Positions 14,744 through 23,211 of a stretch of DNA of 39,999 nucleotides are shown here, one piece after another. Positions within the stretch are counted from its first letter, which is position 1, and the number at the start of each line of letters is the position of its first letter. The notes beneath the pieces were generated by a model, which searched no databases, was not told where the DNA came from, and worked only from the letters and a program-made list of their open reading frames with translations. The translations under genes were made by a program, and so were the position numbers. Source of the DNA: an uncultured Oscillospiraceae bacterium (GTDB lineage: Bacteria > Bacillota > Clostridia > Oscillospirales > Oscillospiraceae); contig CAJUAC010000019.1 of NCBI GenBank assembly GCA_910583885.1, positions 1 to 39,999 on the forward strand. The letters are read 5' to 3'.

Positions 14744-16947
14744 AGGAGGACGCCCTCGGGGGTCATCATCATGCCGATATCGCTGGGGGCGAAATAGGCG
14801 TTGAGGATTTCCACAGCAGTGGAGGCCAGGGCCGAACCGGCCTTACCCTTTTCGATGACCACCGCCACGGCAATTTCCGGCTCGTCAAAGGGGGCGAAGC
14901 AGACAAAGACGCCATTGGCGTTGGTATCGCCGGTCTGGGCGGAGCCGGTCTTCGCACCGGCGGAAACAACGCAGTCGGCAAACTGCCTGGAGATGCTGCC
15001 CTTGTTCACCAGGTCGCCCATGCCCTGCTTGACGGCGGCAATATTGGCGCCGTCAATCTCAATCTCTGAGAGGATTTCCGGCTGGTGGCTGTAGAGCACG
15101 CCGCTGCCGTCGTAGGCATCCACCTCCTTGAGCAGGTGGGCATCCAGACGGACGCCGCCGCGCAGGAAGGTGGCAATATAGCTGGCCAGCTGGAGGGGGG
15201 TGAAGGTGTTGTCGGACTGGCCGATAGCCGCCTGGAGGGTGTTGCCGCCATACCAGGTCTGGCCCTGGGACTGGGAGTAGGCGGGCCCAGCCAGGGTGCC
15301 GGTGGTCTCGCCCAGCTCAATGCCGGTGTGCTCCCCCAGGCCGAATGCCGTGGCGTACTCATCCAGCGTATCGATGCCCATCAGCCGCCCGATCTCATAA
15401 AAGAAGTAGTTGCAGGAGTGGTAGATGGCCTGGGTGACGTTGATCCGGCCATGGCGGCCGCCGCTCTGCTTGTAGAGCCAGCAGGAGGGCGTATAGCTGC
15501 GGGCCGGGTTGGGGTCGTAGTAGTACATATACCGGCCCAGGGTGTTGATGATGGTGCTGGGGGTGATGATGCCGCTCTCCAGGCCAGCAATGGCGGTGAG
15601 GGGCTTGAAGGTGGAGCCGGGGGCGTAGGCGCTGGAGATGGCCCGGTTGACAAAGGGATGGCGGGGGTCCTCGCTCAGCGCGGCATAATCCTCCACATAG
15701 GTGCGCTGGCTGTAGCTGGGGTAGGTGCCGAGGGCCAGGATCTCGCTGTCCGCCACACTGACCACTGCCGCTGCCGCGCCCCGGTCCTCAATGCCATCCT
15801 CTGCGACCATGGCCTCCACGGACCGGGCCAGCGCCTCCTCTACCGCAGCCTGGAAATCAATGTCAATCGTCAGGGCCACCGCGCCGCCGGGCTCCGGCTC
15901 GATGGAGTAGAGCTCGCTGGTGATCTTGCCCTCCTGGTTGGTGGTAATCAGGCGTGTGCCGTCCTTGCCCCGCAGGTAGGATTCAAAGGCCCGTTCCACA
16001 CCGCTCCGGCCCACCTGGTCGTCCAACTGGTAGTAGTGGTAGGATGCCGTGTCCTCCCCCGCCTCCCGGGCGGCATAGTAGGGCTCGTTGAGGGCGTCGC
16101 GCTCCTCCCGGGACTCAAATTTGCCGATCCGGCCCAGGATGTGGGCGGCATAGTCGGTGTTGTACTGGCGCACCGCCCGGCTGCCCACCACAGCGCCGGA
16201 AAAATTGCCGTCGTTGAGAATGGAGATCAGCTCCACCGACACGTCCTCCGCGAACAGGTAGGGCACCGTGGTGGCCCGCTGCCCCCCCAGGGAGCGCAGG
16301 GCCAGCTCATAGAGCACGCCCACCACCAGGCGGGCCTCCTGGCTGGTAAAATCCACTGGGATTCCAAAATTGCCCCGCATCAGCTCCATCAAATGGGAGG
16401 CCGTGAGGGCGGTGGAGGTCTCCAGGCCCATCTCCTGGAGGAGCTTGCCGCTCATGAGCGGATAGGCGGAGGCCGCCGTCAGCTCACTGTTGGACCACCC
16501 CCGGTCCGCCAGGAAATTCTGGAGGCGGCCGCGCTGGGTCCCGCTGGCGGTGGTGAAGGTGTAGGAGAAGGGGGCCTGGGCGGAGACCGGCAGGCCGTCG
16601 TCCCACTCCACACCGTGGTCCTGGCACAGCTGGATCAGGCGCAGCAGCGCCCGGGCCACGCTCTCCTGGTGGGGGACGTCCTCCTCCTTGGGGACCTGGT
16701 TGGGGTCAAAGGAGATGGTATAGATCTCCTGGTTGGAAACCAGCACCTTCCCATTGCGGTCAGTGATGATCCCCCGGGAGCTCTTCACCGTCTGGGAGGT
16801 CGTCACCTGGGTAGTGGAGCGGGCCAGATACTCACTGCCGTTGACGATCTGCGCGGAGTAGAGGATCCCCACAAAGCAGATCAGGCACAGGATAAAGATG
16901 AGCAGGAGTACATTGGCCCGCCTGTGGAAACGCTTTTCATCTGTCAA
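14737..16947 (-). CDS. mrdA: Penicillin-binding protein 2 (class B transpeptidase)
   Basis: The 736-residue enzyme cross-links peptidoglycan during elongation. It has one N-terminal membrane anchor (LLLIFILCLICFVGILYSAQ), a dimerisation segment (RGIITDRNGKVLVSN) and the transpeptidase domain with S445-T-F-K448, S511-C-N513 and K666-T-G668. I choose a TTG start (TTG ACA GAT GAA AAG) because GGAGGGG lies 5 bases before it, just after the mreD stop. A longer frame with GTG would begin inside mreD. It is the last gene after maf, mreC and mreD, the classical shape operon, so it acts with MreBCD and a RodA partner located elsewhere. An unusually large region of about 190 residues lies between the pedestal motifs and the transpeptidase domain. 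Confidence 0.93.
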   Translation of the reverse strand: MTDEKRFHRRANVLLLIFILCLICFVGILYSAQIVNGSEYLARSTTQVTTSQTVKSSRGIITDRNGKVLVSNQEIYTISFDPNQVPKEEDVPHQESVARALLRLIQLCQDHGVEWDDGLPVSAQAPFSYTFTTASGTQRGRLQNFLADRGWSNSELTAASAYPLMSGKLLQEMGLETSTALTASHLMELMRGNFGIPVDFTSQEARLVVGVLYELALRSLGGQRATTVPYLFAEDVSVELISILNDGNFSGAVVGSRAVRQYNTDYAAHILGRIGKFESREERDALNEPYYAAREAGEDTASYHYYQLDDQVGRSGVERAFESYLRGKDGTRLITTNQEGKITSELYSIEPEPGGAVALTIDIDFQAAVEEALARSVEAMVAEDGIEDRGAAAAVVSVADSEILALGTYPSYSQRTYVEDYAALSEDPRHPFVNRAISSAYAPGSTFKPLTAIAGLESGIITPSTIINTLGRYMYYYDPNPARSYTPSCWLYKQSGGRHGRINVTQAIYHSCNYFFYEIGRLMGIDTLDEYATAFGLGEHTGIELGETTGTLAGPAYSQSQGQTWYGGNTLQAAIGQSDNTFTPLQLASYIATFLRGGVRLDAHLLKEVDAYDGSGVLYSHQPEILSEIEIDGANIAAVKQGMGDLVNKGSISRQFADCVVSAGAKTGSAQTGDTNANGVFVCFAPFDEPEIAVAVVIEKGKAGSALASTAVEILNAYFAPSDIGMMMTPEGVLLP

Positions 16948-16966
16948 GGGAACCCCTCCTTCTGTC

Positions 16967-17479
16967 TCAGTAGTCCACTGCACACCGGCGATGGACCATC
17001 CGGTAGACCGGCAGGACCACCAGCAGCGCCGGCAGCGTCAGCAGTGTCTCCCACAGGGCGGTCTCAGCCATCAGGGCCAGGTGCCCGCCGCCGGAGAGGA
17101 TCTGCTCTACTATCCGGAATGCGCCGGTCAGCAGCAGCCCGCCCGCAGACACAAAGAGGCCGCACAGCACACCCGGCGCAAAGAAATTTTCCGCAACCAT
17201 GGAGGAAAACAGGGCGATAACGGGAAACACCACCGTATAGAACCCCTGGGAGGGGGAGGGCAGCAGCAAATCGCATACTACCCCCAGCACCAGGGCAAAC
17301 ACCGGCCCCCGCCGGGACCCCTCGTACATGGCCGCAATGGCCGGCAGCATGGGGTAGAGGAAGGGGGTCAGGTGGTACACGTGGATATTGTTGAGCACAA
17401 GGGACTGCATGGTAAACAGCAGCAGCGTGGCCAGCCCATAGACTGCCCACTTGAAGGCCAGATAGCTTTTTGGCAGCAT
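16967..17479 (-). CDS. mreD: Rod shape-determining protein MreD
   Basis: The 170-residue protein is almost entirely hydrophobic, with five or six membrane segments (AVYGLATLLLF; LYPMLPAIAAMYEG; PVFALVLGVVCDLLLPS; VVFPVIALFSSMVA; LCGLFVSAGGLLLTGAF; LLTLPALLVVLPVYRMV). Motifs like GVVCDLLLPSPSQGFYT fit MreD. It helps couple cytoplasmic MreB to the wall synthesis enzymes. The start MLPKSYLAFK follows GGGAAGGGG; the in-frame extension upstream overlaps the end of mreC and is less likely. Gap to mreC is 19 bases. Confidence 0.92.
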   Translation of the reverse strand: MLPKSYLAFKWAVYGLATLLLFTMQSLVLNNIHVYHLTPFLYPMLPAIAAMYEGSRRGPVFALVLGVVCDLLLPSPSQGFYTVVFPVIALFSSMVAENFFAPGVLCGLFVSAGGLLLTGAFRIVEQILSGGGHLALMAETALWETLLTLPALLVVLPVYRMVHRRCAVDY

Positions 17480-17498
17480 AAAACGCCCCTTCCCGTCG

Positions 17499-18338
17499 TC
17501 AGTCCACAATATCGAAGCTGGTGACAATAAACACCTGGGTCAGGCTGTCCAGATCCGCCTCCGGCCGGATGACGGCATACTGGGCCAGGCCGTTGTCGCT
17601 GGCGCGGACCTCCTCCACGTAGCCGATGACCAGCTGGGAGGGGTAGTAGCCCCCCAGGCCGGAGGTGACAATCAGGTCGCCGCTGACCACATCCGGCTCT
17701 GTGCCCAGATAGGACAGGGCCAGCCGTCCCTCTCCCATCAGGGCGAAATCGCCCTGGGCCACGGCAGAGGCGCCGCTGCGGAAGATGAGCGCGCCAATGG
17801 AGCTGTCACTATCCAGGACCGTGCGCACGGTGGACCAGTTCAGCCCCGCCTCCGTCACCACGCCCACCAGGTCGCCCTCCTCTGTCACCACGCAGTCGCC
17901 CTTCTCCACGCCGTGGGCGGTGCCCTTGTTGACTGTCAGCATACTTGACCAGTTGGACGCGTCCTGTACCAGAATGCGGGCGGATTCAAAGTGCAGATCC
18001 CGCCGCTGCTCCCGCAGCTGGGCCAGCTCCCGCAGGCGGGCATTCTCCTCCCGGTCAAACTCCGCCTGTCGGACCGTCCCCTCCATCTCCGCAATCTGGA
18101 GCTTGAGCCGCTCATTCTCCGCCTTCAGCTCGTCAAATTGGTTCAGGTAGCTGGTCCAGCTCTGGATCTGCTGGGTGATGGAGGCAGAGGCCGCCCGGAA
18201 GGGCGAGGCCACAATCCCCGCCAGATTGGGCAGGACTGCGGAGGTGGCAGAAAAATAGCTCATCACACTCAGCAGCACCGCAGTGATGGCCGCAATGGCG
18301 AGCACAGTAATCCCAAATTTATTGACCGGACGCTTCAC
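17499..18338 (-). CDS. mreC: Rod shape-determining protein MreC
   Basis: The 279-residue protein has an N-terminal membrane anchor (FGITVLAIAAITAVLLSVMS), a coiled coil (about residues 65-115, DELKAENERLKLQIAEMEG) and the paired beta-barrel region (ILVQDASNWSSMLTVNKGTA, HGVEKGDCVVTEEGDLVGVV, SGLGGYYPSQLVIGYVEEV). This is standard MreC architecture and it acts outside the membrane as a scaffold for PBP2. Its GTG start overlaps the maf stop by four bases (GTGA), which points to translational coupling. Confidence 0.95.
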   Translation of the reverse strand: MKRPVNKFGITVLAIAAITAVLLSVMSYFSATSAVLPNLAGIVASPFRAASASITQQIQSWTSYLNQFDELKAENERLKLQIAEMEGTVRQAEFDREENARLRELAQLREQRRDLHFESARILVQDASNWSSMLTVNKGTAHGVEKGDCVVTEEGDLVGVVTEAGLNWSTVRTVLDSDSSIGALIFRSGASAVAQGDFALMGEGRLALSYLGTEPDVVSGDLIVTSGLGGYYPSQLVIGYVEEVRASDNGLAQYAVIRPEADLDSLTQVFIVTSFDIVD

Positions 18339-18931
18339 GTATCCGCCTCCTCAGAAAACAGTGCCACGCCGAAGCCCGCCAGCATCTGCCCCAGCAGGTG
18401 CAGGGGGAGGCCCATCACGTTAAAGTAGTCCCCGCGGATGCCGGAGACAAAGAGCGCCGCCTTGCCCTGGACGCCGTAGGCCCCGGCCTTATCCATGGGC
18501 TCGCCGGTGCGAATATAGTCCCATTTTTCCGCATCCGTCATGGGCCGGAAGCACACCTCTGTCGTCTCTGCCCGGGTTTCGCAGCGCTCCCCCCGGCACA
18601 CTGTCACGCCGGTGCAGACGTGGTGGGTCCGCCCGGAGAGGGCGGAGAGCATGGCAAAGGCTTCCTCCCGGCTGTGGGGCTTCCCCAGCCGCAGGCCGTC
18701 CAGGAAAACCATGGTATCGGCGGCGATGATAACCGCGTCCCCATCGCAGGCGAGGGCGCGGGCGGCATCCGCTTTTTTCCGGCAGATGGAGCAGACAATC
18801 TCCTCCGGGGGGAGGGAGGGGTCATAGCTCTCGTCCGCCTCCGGGATCAGGATGTCAAACTCTTCCACCCCGATCTGCTCCAGCAGCTGCCGCCGCCGGG
18901 GAGACTGTGAGGCCAAAATAATGCGCGGCAT
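18335..18931 (-). CDS. maf: Maf-family nucleotide pyrophosphatase
   Basis: The 198-residue protein begins with the Maf signature ILASQSPRRRQLLEQIG. It also has IIAADTMVFLDGLRLGKP with the catalytic Asp, HHVCTGVTV and EPMDKAGAYGVQG. Maf proteins hydrolyse dTTP/UTP or modified nucleotides and are linked with septum control. It is the first gene of the maf-mreC-mreD-PBP2 group, an arrangement common in Firmicutes. GAGGAA lies 7 bases before the ATG. A repeat half-element lies just upstream. Confidence 0.95.
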   Translation of the reverse strand: MPRIILASQSPRRRQLLEQIGVEEFDILIPEADESYDPSLPPEEIVCSICRKKADAARALACDGDAVIIAADTMVFLDGLRLGKPHSREEAFAMLSALSGRTHHVCTGVTVCRGERCETRAETTEVCFRPMTDAEKWDYIRTGEPMDKAGAYGVQGKAALFVSGIRGDYFNVMGLPLHLLGQMLAGFGVALFSEEADT

Positions 18932-18967
18932 GACAGGTTCCTCGATTCATTGGATTCATTTCGGTAA

Positions 18968-19030
18968 GCATCCTTTTTCTTCAAAGAAAAAGGAGCCAAA
19001 AGAATTTTTCGCAAGGCAGCCGCCTTGCTA
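18968..19030. repeat. Intergenic hairpin element, single half copy
   Basis: The copy begins CATCCTTTTTCTTCAAAGAAAA, an AT-rich palindrome like the other copies, followed by the spacer CAAAAGAATTTTTC and a second hairpin GCAAGGC/GCCTTGC (19011-19017 with 19022-19028). I see no clear inverted second half. It lies between dut and maf. Confidence 0.6.
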
Positions 19031-19086
19031 ATCCGATTTTTAAACGCATCAGCAGAAAAAAGAAAAGATAAACGCCGCAGCCCGCA

Positions 19087-19533
19087 TTAGCGGCCTGTGG
19101 AGCCGAAGCCGCCCTCACCGCGCACCGTCTCCGGGAGGCTGGCGGCAAGCTCGATCTCCGGCCGGGCCACCGGGACCACCAGGAGCTGGGCGATGCGGTC
19201 GCCGGGCTGGATGGTATAGGCTGTGTCCCGCATATTGTGCAGCGCCACCTGGAGAGGCCCCCGGTAGTCGCTGTCAATTACACCAATGCCGTTGGAGAGG
19301 CACACGCCATTGCGGACCCCCATGCTGCTGCGCACTGCCAGGATGCCCACATGGCCCTCCGGAACGGCAATGGCCAGCCCTGTGGGGATAACGGCCTCCC
19401 CTCCCGCAGGAAGGGTGGCCGCCTCATCCAGGCAGGCGTGGAGATCCAGCGCTGCTGCGCCCGCAGTGGCGTAGTAGGGCAGGGGGATCTCCCTCCCCAG
19501 CTTCTCAGACAGGGGTTTGATTAGGAGTTTCAT
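19087..19533 (-). CDS. dut: dUTP diphosphatase (dUTPase)
   Basis: The 148-residue trimeric dUTPase hydrolyses dUTP to dUMP and pyrophosphate, keeping uracil out of DNA. All five motifs are present: AALDLHA, RSSMGV, NGIGVIDSDYRG, PGDRIAQLLV and the C-terminal RGEGGFGSTG. The start follows AGAGGATATTCTCG. It lies 58 bases after the U32 peptidase gene on the same strand, in an AT-rich gap where a promoter could lie, though none is convincing. Confidence 0.95.
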   Translation of the reverse strand: MKLLIKPLSEKLGREIPLPYYATAGAAALDLHACLDEAATLPAGGEAVIPTGLAIAVPEGHVGILAVRSSMGVRNGVCLSNGIGVIDSDYRGPLQVALHNMRDTAYTIQPGDRIAQLLVVPVARPEIELAASLPETVRGEGGFGSTGR

Positions 19534-19591
19534 CGAGAATATCCTCTACTATCTGTAGTTTTATAAAAATAATATACGATATGTTCCTGTT

Positions 19592-21682
19592 TTATTCTAC
19601 ACCCCGGTAGAACAGGCCACGGGTATACTGTGCCGGCATGTCCCCATTCTTCCCCAGATAGCGCTCCATCACCCGCACGCACTCTTCCGGGCGCTCGGTG
19701 GTGAAACGCAGCCGGGCATAGGTGAGGCCGCACCGGCGGTAGTCCTCCTTGTCCGCCAGGAAGAGCAGTTTGCTGTTTTCGATCTCACTGCGGCACCCGA
19801 AAAGGGAGCAGACCGGGAAGACCTCCCCCTTCCGGTCGGTGAGGACGTGGGGGGCGCGGCAGGGGCCCTGCAAATTACCAGCCCGGCAGCCCAGGCTGTT
19901 GGCAACCAGGCAGTTCTCTGTCACCATCAGGGGCAGGCGGCCATAGACAACCGCCTCGCAGGGGACAGCCTTCGCCAGGTCGCGTATCTGCTCAAAGCGC
20001 AGTTCAAAAGAGAGGGCCCCACTCTCCAGGCCCCAGGCTTGCAGCTGGGCCAGGGAGCGGCTGTTGGTCACATTCAGGCCGAAATCGCCCCGGATGGGGC
20101 GGCCCTTTGCCATCGCCAGCTGGCCCAGGTTCTGTATGGAGACGGAGGTGCAGCCCCTGGCGGAAGCTTCCTCCAGCAGGCACTTCAGCTCCGGCAGTTC
20201 ACTGTCCTTGCAGATCCTGGGCAGAGCGGCGCAGAACTCCACGCCCTGCCCCAGGTACGGCTCCAGCTGGAAGTCCGCGATGCGCTCCACCGGGAGGTAG
20301 ACCACAGCGGGGGCCAGCGCCACGAGCTCCCGGGTGAGCTGTTCGCCCCTGGCGAGGGAGATGGTGAGACGGGGCGGGGTGCAGGGCGATTCACCTTCCG
20401 GCGGCAGCGGGGCAGGACGCTCCTGCCGCTCCGGCGGTGCCGTGCGCAGGGCGGACAGCCTATCCAGGGCCTCCCGCCGCAGGGCGTTGACCGCACTGGC
20501 CGGGAGGGACAGGCCGCTGTCCAGGCGGATGCCAATGGCTTCCGGGCGGAACACCGTGCCGCCGGTCTTCGCCAGCCGGAGGCGCAGCTCCTCCTCTGTG
20601 AGGGGGCGGGTGCGGGCCGGTTCGGGGACGGGCCCCTCTGCGGCGGCAGTGCGGCCCTCCTGGTCGCAGGCGGACAGCCGGGCAGGTGCCCCAGCGCGGA
20701 TTTCCGCTGAGAAGCAGACGGGGACTGTGCGCAGGTCCTCCCGGTCATAGGCGGCCTTCGCCTCCCGGAACAGGTCGGAGGGATCCCCGGCGTCCTCCCG
20801 CCGGATCCCGAACATGTCCGGCCCCGTCTCCCCCCGCCAATAGCCGTCGGTGAAGCCGTCCCGGGAGAAGGCCAGCGCCAGCGTGCGCAGCTCCTCCCCG
20901 GTGGGACGGCGGTTTTCCTTGAGTAAGGCGGCGTAGATACGGGTGACAACGGCCACGTACTCCGGCCGCTTCATGCGCCCCTCCAGCTTCAGGATAGACA
21001 CGCCCATCTCCCGCAGCTCCGGCAGGTGGGAGGCCAGGCAGGCGTCCTTGAGGCTGAGGGGGTAGCCTGTTTTCCCGCCATCCATCCGGTAGGGCAGGCG
21101 GCAGGGCTGGGCACACAGTCCCCGATTGCCGCTGCGGGTGCCGATGAGGGCGCTCATGGCGCACTGGCCGGACCAGCACATGCACAGCGCGCCGTGGGCA
21201 AAGGCCTCAATGGCGATGGGGCTCCTCTCACAGATGTACCGGATGTCCTCCCCGGACAGCTCCCGGCCCAGCACCACACAGCGCATCCCCAGCCGGGCAG
21301 CTGCCTCCACCCCGGCCAGGGAGTGGACGGTCATCTGGGTGCTGCCGTGGAGGGGCAGATCCGGGGTGACGTGCCGCGCCAGGGCTGCCAGCCCCCAGTC
21401 CTGGACGATCACACCGTCCACGCCGCACTGGCTGGCCAGGCGCAGCATCCTCTCCGCCTCCGGCAGCTCCCGATCAGAAAGCAGGGTGTTGAGCGTCAAA
21501 TAGAGCCTGACGCCCCGGAGATGGCAGTATTGGACGGCAGCGGGCAGCTCGTCCTGGGTGAAATTCTTTGCGCCCCGCCGGGCGTTGAGGCCGCCGCAGC
21601 CCAAGTAGACCGCGTCCGCGCCGTTTTGAACCGCCGCAGCCATGGCCTCCCAGTGGCCGGCGGGGGATAAAAGCTCGATCAT
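19592..21682 (-). CDS. U32 family peptidase / RlhA-like protein
   Basis: The 696-residue protein has the U32 core (IELLSPAGHWEAMAAAVQNG, ADAVYLGCGGLNARRGAKNF, the family signature around EAFAHGALCMCWSGQCAMS, GNRGLCAQPCRLPY, LSLKDACL, ILKLEGRMKRPEYVA). The cysteines in that block suggest an iron-sulfur site. A C-terminal DUF3656-type and second U32-like region follows. E. coli RlhA, of this family, is needed for hydroxylation of 23S rRNA C2501, while other members are called collagenases. The RNA role is a family inference. Its ATG overlaps the zapA stop (ATGA), a zapA-U32 pairing common in clostridia. Confidence 0.9.
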   Translation of the reverse strand: MIELLSPAGHWEAMAAAVQNGADAVYLGCGGLNARRGAKNFTQDELPAAVQYCHLRGVRLYLTLNTLLSDRELPEAERMLRLASQCGVDGVIVQDWGLAALARHVTPDLPLHGSTQMTVHSLAGVEAAARLGMRCVVLGRELSGEDIRYICERSPIAIEAFAHGALCMCWSGQCAMSALIGTRSGNRGLCAQPCRLPYRMDGGKTGYPLSLKDACLASHLPELREMGVSILKLEGRMKRPEYVAVVTRIYAALLKENRRPTGEELRTLALAFSRDGFTDGYWRGETGPDMFGIRREDAGDPSDLFREAKAAYDREDLRTVPVCFSAEIRAGAPARLSACDQEGRTAAAEGPVPEPARTRPLTEEELRLRLAKTGGTVFRPEAIGIRLDSGLSLPASAVNALRREALDRLSALRTAPPERQERPAPLPPEGESPCTPPRLTISLARGEQLTRELVALAPAVVYLPVERIADFQLEPYLGQGVEFCAALPRICKDSELPELKCLLEEASARGCTSVSIQNLGQLAMAKGRPIRGDFGLNVTNSRSLAQLQAWGLESGALSFELRFEQIRDLAKAVPCEAVVYGRLPLMVTENCLVANSLGCRAGNLQGPCRAPHVLTDRKGEVFPVCSLFGCRSEIENSKLLFLADKEDYRRCGLTYARLRFTTERPEECVRVMERYLGKNGDMPAQYTRGLFYRGVE

Positions 21683-22002
21683 TTCTTTTGGTACTGCTGC
21701 TGGAGCTTGAACAGCTCCCGTTTACACTCGCTCAGCTCGCTTTTCGCCTTGTTGGCGTCGTCCAGGTAGCCCTTGAGCTGCTTGCGGAGGTTCTCCGTGC
21801 TGGACTGCTGCTTGAGCATCTCATCGGCCATATTGGCGGCAGCCAGGACCGCGGCATCCATGCGGCTGACCCGGCCGGAGGCCATCATTTCACTCATCTT
21901 TGCATCGACAAGGGCCGCGACTTTCTGCATATAGGAGGGGCTCTCCTCCGCCATCAGGGTGTAGTCCTCCCCACAGATGGTGACTGTGATCCGGTTCGCC
22001 AT
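21679..22002 (-). CDS. zapA: Cell division protein ZapA
   Basis: The 107-residue protein has the ZapA N-terminal fold (ITVTICGEDYTLMAEESPSY, VAALVDAKMSEMM) and a C-terminal coiled coil (ENLRKQLKGYLDDANKAKSEL). ZapA binds FtsZ and stabilises the division ring. GGAGG lies 8 bases before the ATG. It is the first gene of the zapA-U32 unit, with a promoter upstream. Confidence 0.92.
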   Translation of the reverse strand: MANRITVTICGEDYTLMAEESPSYMQKVAALVDAKMSEMMASGRVSRMDAAVLAAANMADEMLKQQSSTENLRKQLKGYLDDANKAKSELSECKRELFKLQQQYQKK

Positions 22003-22054
22003 GTTGAAGACCTCCTCTGTCTTATGTTTGGCAGATCAAACTGATACAACTTAA

Positions 22055-22082
22055 AGTATAGCAGATTCTTCCGGAAAAGCAA
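22055..22082 (-). promoter_or_regulatory. Promoter for zapA
   Basis: Minus strand TTGCTT, 16 bases, TATACT, about 50 bases before the zapA start. Confidence 0.6.
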
Positions 22083-22145
22083 TCGGGAATCTATGAAAGA
22101 TCAATGAATTCTCATCCGGGGCCGGGCGGCCCAGAAAAGTTGCCC

Positions 22146-22174
22146 TTTACGAAAAGGGGGTTTTCGTGTAGAAT
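22146..22174 (+). promoter_or_regulatory. Promoter for the dnaD-like/dnaC-like pair
   Basis: TTTACG, 17 bases, TAGAAT, about 27 bases before the start codon. It diverges from the zapA promoter. Confidence 0.55.
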
Positions 22175-22200
22175 ACCGTCAGAGAAAGGGGGCGGAGGCC

Positions 22201-23211
22201 TTGAGTGGATATGTGCTGCACCTGCCGGAGGATGAGAGCGTGGTGCTCTCTGGCCCGGTAGCCCGGCGGCTGGTCGAGTCCGGCGACGGGGATGCTGCGC
22301 TGCTGTATATCGCCGTGCTGCGGAACCGCGGGAGCATCGACGACGAGCGCCTGCGGCTGCAATTGGGCTGGCCTGCGGAGCGGTTCCGCCGGGGGTTGGA
22401 CGCACTGGCGGGCCAGGGGCTCATCGCCCGGCCGGACTGTCCTGCGGGCCAGCCCGCCCCCCAGCCCCCAGCCCCGGCCCAGCCGGCAGCGGAGCAGCGG
22501 CCGGAATACACCCGCGCCGACCTGGCCCGGGCCCTGGAGGGGGGGGAGTTTGCCGCCCTCGCAAACGCCGTGGAGGGGAAGCTGGGCAAGAAGCTGACCA
22601 CCCGGGATCTGGCTGTGCTGCTGGGGCTGTATGATGAGCAGGGCCTGCCGGCGGACGTGATCTTTTTGCTGGTGGGCTTCTGCTCGGAGCAGATCTCCGC
22701 CCAGTTCGGCGAGGGCCGCCGCCCCACCCTGCGTCAAATTGAAAAGGAGGGCTTCGCCTGGGCCCGCCTGGGGCTGATGAACCAGGAGCGGGCTGCCGCC
22801 CACATTAAGAAAGTCAGCCAGCGCCGGGAGGCGCTTCCCCGGCTGATGCGCCTGCTGCGGCTGGGGGAGCGCGCCCCATCCCCCGGCGAGGAGAAATACC
22901 TGGCTGCCTGGAACGACATGGGCTTTGATGACGAGGCCCTTCTGCGGGCCTATGACAAGACAGTGCTGAAGTGCGGCGAGCTGCGCTGGCAGTATATGAA
23001 CTCAATCCTCAGCTCCTGGCACAAGAAGGGGCTGCACACCCTGGCAGAGGTGGAGGAGGGGGACCGCCCCACCGGCTCTGCCAAGCCACGGCGGCGGGCA
23101 GCGCCCCCCAGCCCGGAGGGCCGCAGGGAGGCCGGGGGGGCCGTCCAGGAGGATCTGGCCCGGCTGGAGAGGTTCCGCCAGCAGCTGCGCCGGGAGAAGG
23201 AGGAGACGTAA
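22201..23211 (+). CDS. DnaD-domain primosome protein
   Basis: The 336-residue protein has an N-terminal winged-helix part (AALLYIAVLRNRGSIDDERL) and, after a Pro/Ala linker, two DnaD/DnaB_2 domains. The second carries the hallmark YMNSILSSWHKKGLHTLAEV (YxxxIxxxW). DnaD-type proteins remodel origin DNA and help load the replicative helicase. The start is a TTG with GGGGG eight bases before it. A GTG four codons later is a weaker alternative. The stop codon is directly followed by the ATG of the helicase loader gene, so the two are made together. Confidence 0.87.
   Translation: MSGYVLHLPEDESVVLSGPVARRLVESGDGDAALLYIAVLRNRGSIDDERLRLQLGWPAERFRRGLDALAGQGLIARPDCPAGQPAPQPPAPAQPAAEQRPEYTRADLARALEGGEFAALANAVEGKLGKKLTTRDLAVLLGLYDEQGLPADVIFLLVGFCSEQISAQFGEGRRPTLRQIEKEGFAWARLGLMNQERAAAHIKKVSQRREALPRLMRLLRLGERAPSPGEEKYLAAWNDMGFDDEALLRAYDKTVLKCGELRWQYMNSILSSWHKKGLHTLAEVEEGDRPTGSAKPRRRAAPPSPEGRREAGGAVQEDLARLERFRQQLRREKEET

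Noticed and set aside
15085..17220. A 711-codon plus-strand frame opposite PBP2 and mreD
   Set aside because: Same reason: antisense shadow with biased composition, while the minus strand holds the mre operon with all motifs.
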